Assembly (NCBI GenBank): GCA_022562375.1
Contig: JADFPK010000012.1
Location: 1-16,850, forward strand
DNA from: Pseudomonadota bacterium
GTDB lineage: Bacteria; Pseudomonadota; Alphaproteobacteria; SMXQ01
Reading direction: 5' to 3'
Length of the DNA: 16,850 nt
The notes beneath the pieces are model-generated. The model was not told where the DNA came from and made no database searches. It saw nothing but the letters and a program-made list of their open reading frames with translations. The translations under genes and the position numbers were made by a program. Positions 15,052-16,850 of this stretch are shown here, piece by piece (position 1 is the stretch's first letter; the number at the start of each line of letters is the position of its first letter).

Positions 15052-15335
15052 GCGTCCGTTCGGTGTTTGCGGTCGGGCGCGTCGCCGAGCGCGCGGTAGC
15101 GGAAGAATTTGAGGATGGCGATGGTGCTGATGAAGTTGATCAGCGCGTAAAGCAGCGCGATGTCGAGGAATTCGGGCCGTTCGGTGAGGAATCCCATGAC
15201 GCCGATGAGCAGCACCGTCTTGGTGCCGAAGGAGTTCACCGCCAGCACCCGGTCATAGAGCGTCGGGCCGGCGAACAGGCGCACCAGCGCCAAGAACATG
15301 GTGATGAGGATGGCGGCGGAGGCGGCGGTGAACAT
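15027..15335 (-). CDS. mrpF: Na+/H+ antiporter subunit MrpF
   Basis: A 102-residue protein with three helices. The motif GPTLYDRVLAVNSFGTKTVL (23-42) and the conserved D58 in FLDIALLYALINF mark the MrpF/PhaF family (MbhB in archaeal hydrogenases). GAGGT immediately precedes the ATG at 15335, and the gene starts 3 bp after the mrpE stop. The polar tail from about 81 is encoded in the region overlapping mrpG. Confidence 0.9.
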   Translation of the reverse strand: MFTAASAAILITMFLALVRLFAGPTLYDRVLAVNSFGTKTVLLIGVMGFLTERPEFLDIALLYALINFISTIAILKFFRYRALGDAPDRKHRTDAWKRLSIS

Positions 15336-15338
15336 ACC

Positions 15339-15827
15339 TCAACCGCCCTCGACGGCGGTCACGCGCCGGTCCATTTCACCATTCGCCGTGTCACTGGCGA
15401 AATCGCCGGTAAGGGCGTGGACGACGATGCCGTCGTCCTCGACCTCGACCGAGATGGTGCCCGGCGTCAGGGTGATGGAATTGGCGTGCGTCACGCGGCC
15501 GACATCGGTCTTTTGCGACGTCTTGACCCGGAACAGCAGCGGACCGAGGGGAAGGGACGGGCTGATGATGATCTTGGCGACGGCGATATTCGCCAGGACG
15601 ATCTCCTTGGTCAGCCACGCGAGATAGCCGATGAAACCGAAGCGCACCTGCAAGGGGACGCTTTCATGGTCGACCACGTCCATGCGCTGGGCGATGAAGA
15701 CGACGGCGATACAGGAGATGACGCCGAGTGTCAGAAGCAGCGGACTGTCATAATGGCCCGAAAGCAGCAGCCATAGGCCGAACAGACCGAGACCCAGGGT
15801 GAGTGCGTGAACCTTGATCCGATCCAT
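15339..15827 (-). CDS. mrpE: Na+/H+ antiporter subunit MrpE
   Basis: A 162-residue first gene of the ten-gene unit. The N-terminal half has two to three membrane helices (about 8-24, 28-47 and 62-84). The cytoplasmic half contains the MnhE pattern ANSITLTPGTISVEVEDDGI (115-134) and VVHALT (135-140), followed by a less conserved acidic end. Length is normal for MrpE/MbhA. The ATG at 15827 has only a weak upstream Shine-Dalgarno. The transcript promoter must lie in 15828-16198, but I could not find a convincing -35/-10 pair on the minus strand. Confidence 0.9.
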   Translation of the reverse strand: MDRIKVHALTLGLGLFGLWLLLSGHYDSPLLLTLGVISCIAVVFIAQRMDVVDHESVPLQVRFGFIGYLAWLTKEIVLANIAVAKIIISPSLPLGPLLFRVKTSQKTDVGRVTHANSITLTPGTISVEVEDDGIVVHALTGDFASDTANGEMDRRVTAVEGG

Positions 15828-16198
15828 TCGTCAAATCGCCAGCTTACCGTTTCCGAACACCAAGGCGCCGGCCAAACGCCGTGGTGTCACGACCCGGTCC
15901 AGGTTGCCCGGTGGAGTCATAATTATGGGGGCGTACCCTAGAGCATTATCCGGCCAGATGGAATCGTTTGACCGGGATTCTTTTGCGTCGTGGTTAGGCG
16001 CTGTCGGAAAGGCCGGACGCCGGGCGGCCGAGGGACTTCGCACCGGCCCAGCGCGCCTCGATGCCTCGACGCCACCGGCGACATGCGGCCCGATCCGTCA
16101 ACCCATTATAATCTTTTAATTTAACCGGCCTGTTTGTAACTTCCTGAAAAAGATGATAGGCTCTATAGCAAAAATATATCTCGGGGAAGAACGTTCGC
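15828..16198. other. Divergent intergenic region between the Mrp-type operon and the cold-shock gene
   Basis: A stretch of 371 bases without a convincing gene; short open frames here have no family character or ribosome binding site. On the mrp side there is a perfect 10-bp palindrome CATAATTATG (15918-15927) and an AT-rich GATAAT on the minus strand (15950-15945), possible operator and -10 elements. On the cold-shock side there is an AT-rich leader from about 16105 to 16180 that stands out from the surrounding GC-rich DNA. Confidence 0.55.
16107..16112 (+). promoter_or_regulatory. Candidate -10 box of the cold-shock gene
   Basis: A perfect TATAAT, rare in this GC-rich window, lies 87 bp before the start codon. 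No good -35 stands 16-18 bp upstream. Starting here would give an mRNA leader of about 80 nt, AT-rich, which is in line with the structured leaders of cold-shock genes. A second possible -10 is nearer the gene (CTATAG around 16162). Confidence 0.35.
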
Positions 16199-16732
16199 AT
16201 GAGCGAGGCGAGTCACACCGATGAATCGGCGGAGCCGTTCGAAGTCCGCGGCACTGTCAAGTGGTTCAATACGGTGAAGGGTTTCGGTTTTATTACGCCG
16301 GCCGATGAAGCGCATGACGCGTTTTTGCATTTGTCGGTGTTGCGTGACGCCGGCCATGAAGAGCTTCAGCCCGGCGCCACCGTGGTGTGCGAGGTCGTGC
16401 GGCGCGACAAGGGCTTGCAGGTGACGCGGATTCTGGATGTCGATAACAGTACCGCCGAACCACAGACCCCGATCACGCGCGATACCGACGGCCCGGCCTT
16501 CGATGCCCCCATTCCGCCGTCCGGCGACTTCGTCGAGGCGACGGTCAAATGGTTCAATCCCGACAAGGGGTACGGGTTCGTCTCCCAGTCCGGGTATGAG
16601 CGGGATGTGTTCATTCATATGGTGACCCTGCGCCGCTCCGGCGTTGCCCGGCTACAGGCCGGTCAGAACGTCGAGGTGCGCATCGGCGACGGGCCCAAGG
16701 GACCGCAGGCGACCGAAATCCGGGTGATGTGA
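16199..16732 (+). CDS. Two-domain cold-shock protein
   Basis: A 177-residue protein with two cold-shock domains, the arrangement common in alphaproteobacteria. CSD1 spans about 15-80 with [13 protein letters not shown] (RNP1 KGFGFI 27-32) and RNP2-like AFLHLS (41-46). CSD2 spans about 112-177 with [13 protein letters not shown] (RNP1 KGYGFV 123-128) and VFIHMV (137-142). A polar, Pro/Asp-rich linker (about 81-111) joins them. Single-stranded RNA and DNA binding and RNA chaperone or antitermination roles are known for the family. CSD2 is closer to consensus; CSD1 has a longer acidic loop (ADEAHDA) before RNP2. GGGGAAG precedes the ATG at 16199. The gene is divergent from the Mrp-type operon. 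The 118 bases after the stop contain no recognisable gene, although frames on both strands stay open to the edge. Confidence 0.92.
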   Translation: MSEASHTDESAEPFEVRGTVKWFNTVKGFGFITPADEAHDAFLHLSVLRDAGHEELQPGATVVCEVVRRDKGLQVTRILDVDNSTAEPQTPITRDTDGPAFDAPIPPSGDFVEATVKWFNPDKGYGFVSQSGYERDVFIHMVTLRRSGVARLQAGQNVEVRIGDGPKGPQATEIRVM

Positions 16733-16850
16733 GTACCGTTGGTCAATATTTCCCGCCCCCTTCGCGACCGCAACGGGGCGCGCGATGGGTGGTGCCTTGG
16801 GCCGATCGATCGCCTGTTTTCCCGGTTTCATCGGCGGCCTCGGCGCCCGC

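Noticed and set aside
8376..15827. Operon as an energy-converting hydrogenase or complex I
   Set aside because: No [NiFe] CxxC pairs, ferredoxin-type cysteine motifs or NuoB/C/D/H/I-like subunits are encoded here; only antiporter-module subunits are present.
15831..16200. Short open frames in the mrpE / cold-shock intergenic region on both strands
   Set aside because: They lack ribosome binding sites and domain features and overlap the expected promoter regions.
16753..16781. Hairpin CGCCCC / GGGGCG after the cold-shock gene as a terminator
   Set aside because: The stem is only 6 bp with a loop of about 16 nt and is not followed by a U-tract.

Overview
This is a GC-rich, gene-dense chromosomal window. 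It looks like an alphaproteobacterium, most likely of the Rhodospirillales type. The reasons are the protein sequences, the tandem cold-shock-domain protein, and operons packed with ATGA/GTGA/TGATG overlaps. The lineage is an inference from sequence style, not a computed placement. I see no tRNA, rRNA, CRISPR array, insertion sequence or phage gene.

Left part (1-3325): the C-terminal end of an ATP-grasp ligase with an L-amino-acid-ligase type C-terminal domain (1-399, cut by the window edge); an exported class I c-type cytochrome (508-1101); a convergent hemerythrin-like HHE protein (1116-1673, minus); and a ChaN-like haem-binding (putative) lipoprotein (1884-2966, minus). A 359-bp divergent intergenic region then carries a plausible sigma70 promoter overlapping a 20-bp tandem direct repeat.

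Middle (3326-8316): a complete branched-chain-amino-acid-type (HAAT) ABC importer operon on the plus strand. It runs periplasmic binding protein, strong intercistronic hairpin, then livH-livM-livG-livF, the last four translationally coupled by 1-4 bp overlaps. The substrate cannot be read from the sequence. LivF has an unusual N-terminal extension of about 58 residues.

Right-middle (8376-15827, minus): a 7.5-kb, ten-gene, tightly overlapping operon for an Mrp/Mbh-type cation/proton antiporter. In transcription order: mrpE, mrpF, mrpG, a free-standing MrpA C-terminal module (MbhD plus MbhE domains fused), mrpB, mrpC, mrpD, a second antiporter-like subunit with NuoL/MrpA-N type motifs, an unrecognised 93-residue two-helix protein, and a third, longer MrpD-like subunit with an extra C-terminal segment. 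The order E-F-G-A(C)-B-C-D is collinear with archaeal mbhA-H rather than with canonical mrpABCDEFG. Where Mbh has its hydrogenase module, this operon has two more proton-channel subunits and the small protein. This is the most interesting system in the window: a candidate three-channel, non-redox Mrp/Mbh hybrid with a split MrpA.

Right end (15828-16850): a 371-bp divergent regulatory region with a perfect TATAAT box, a two-domain cold-shock protein (16199-16732), and a short tail whose open frames run off the edge.
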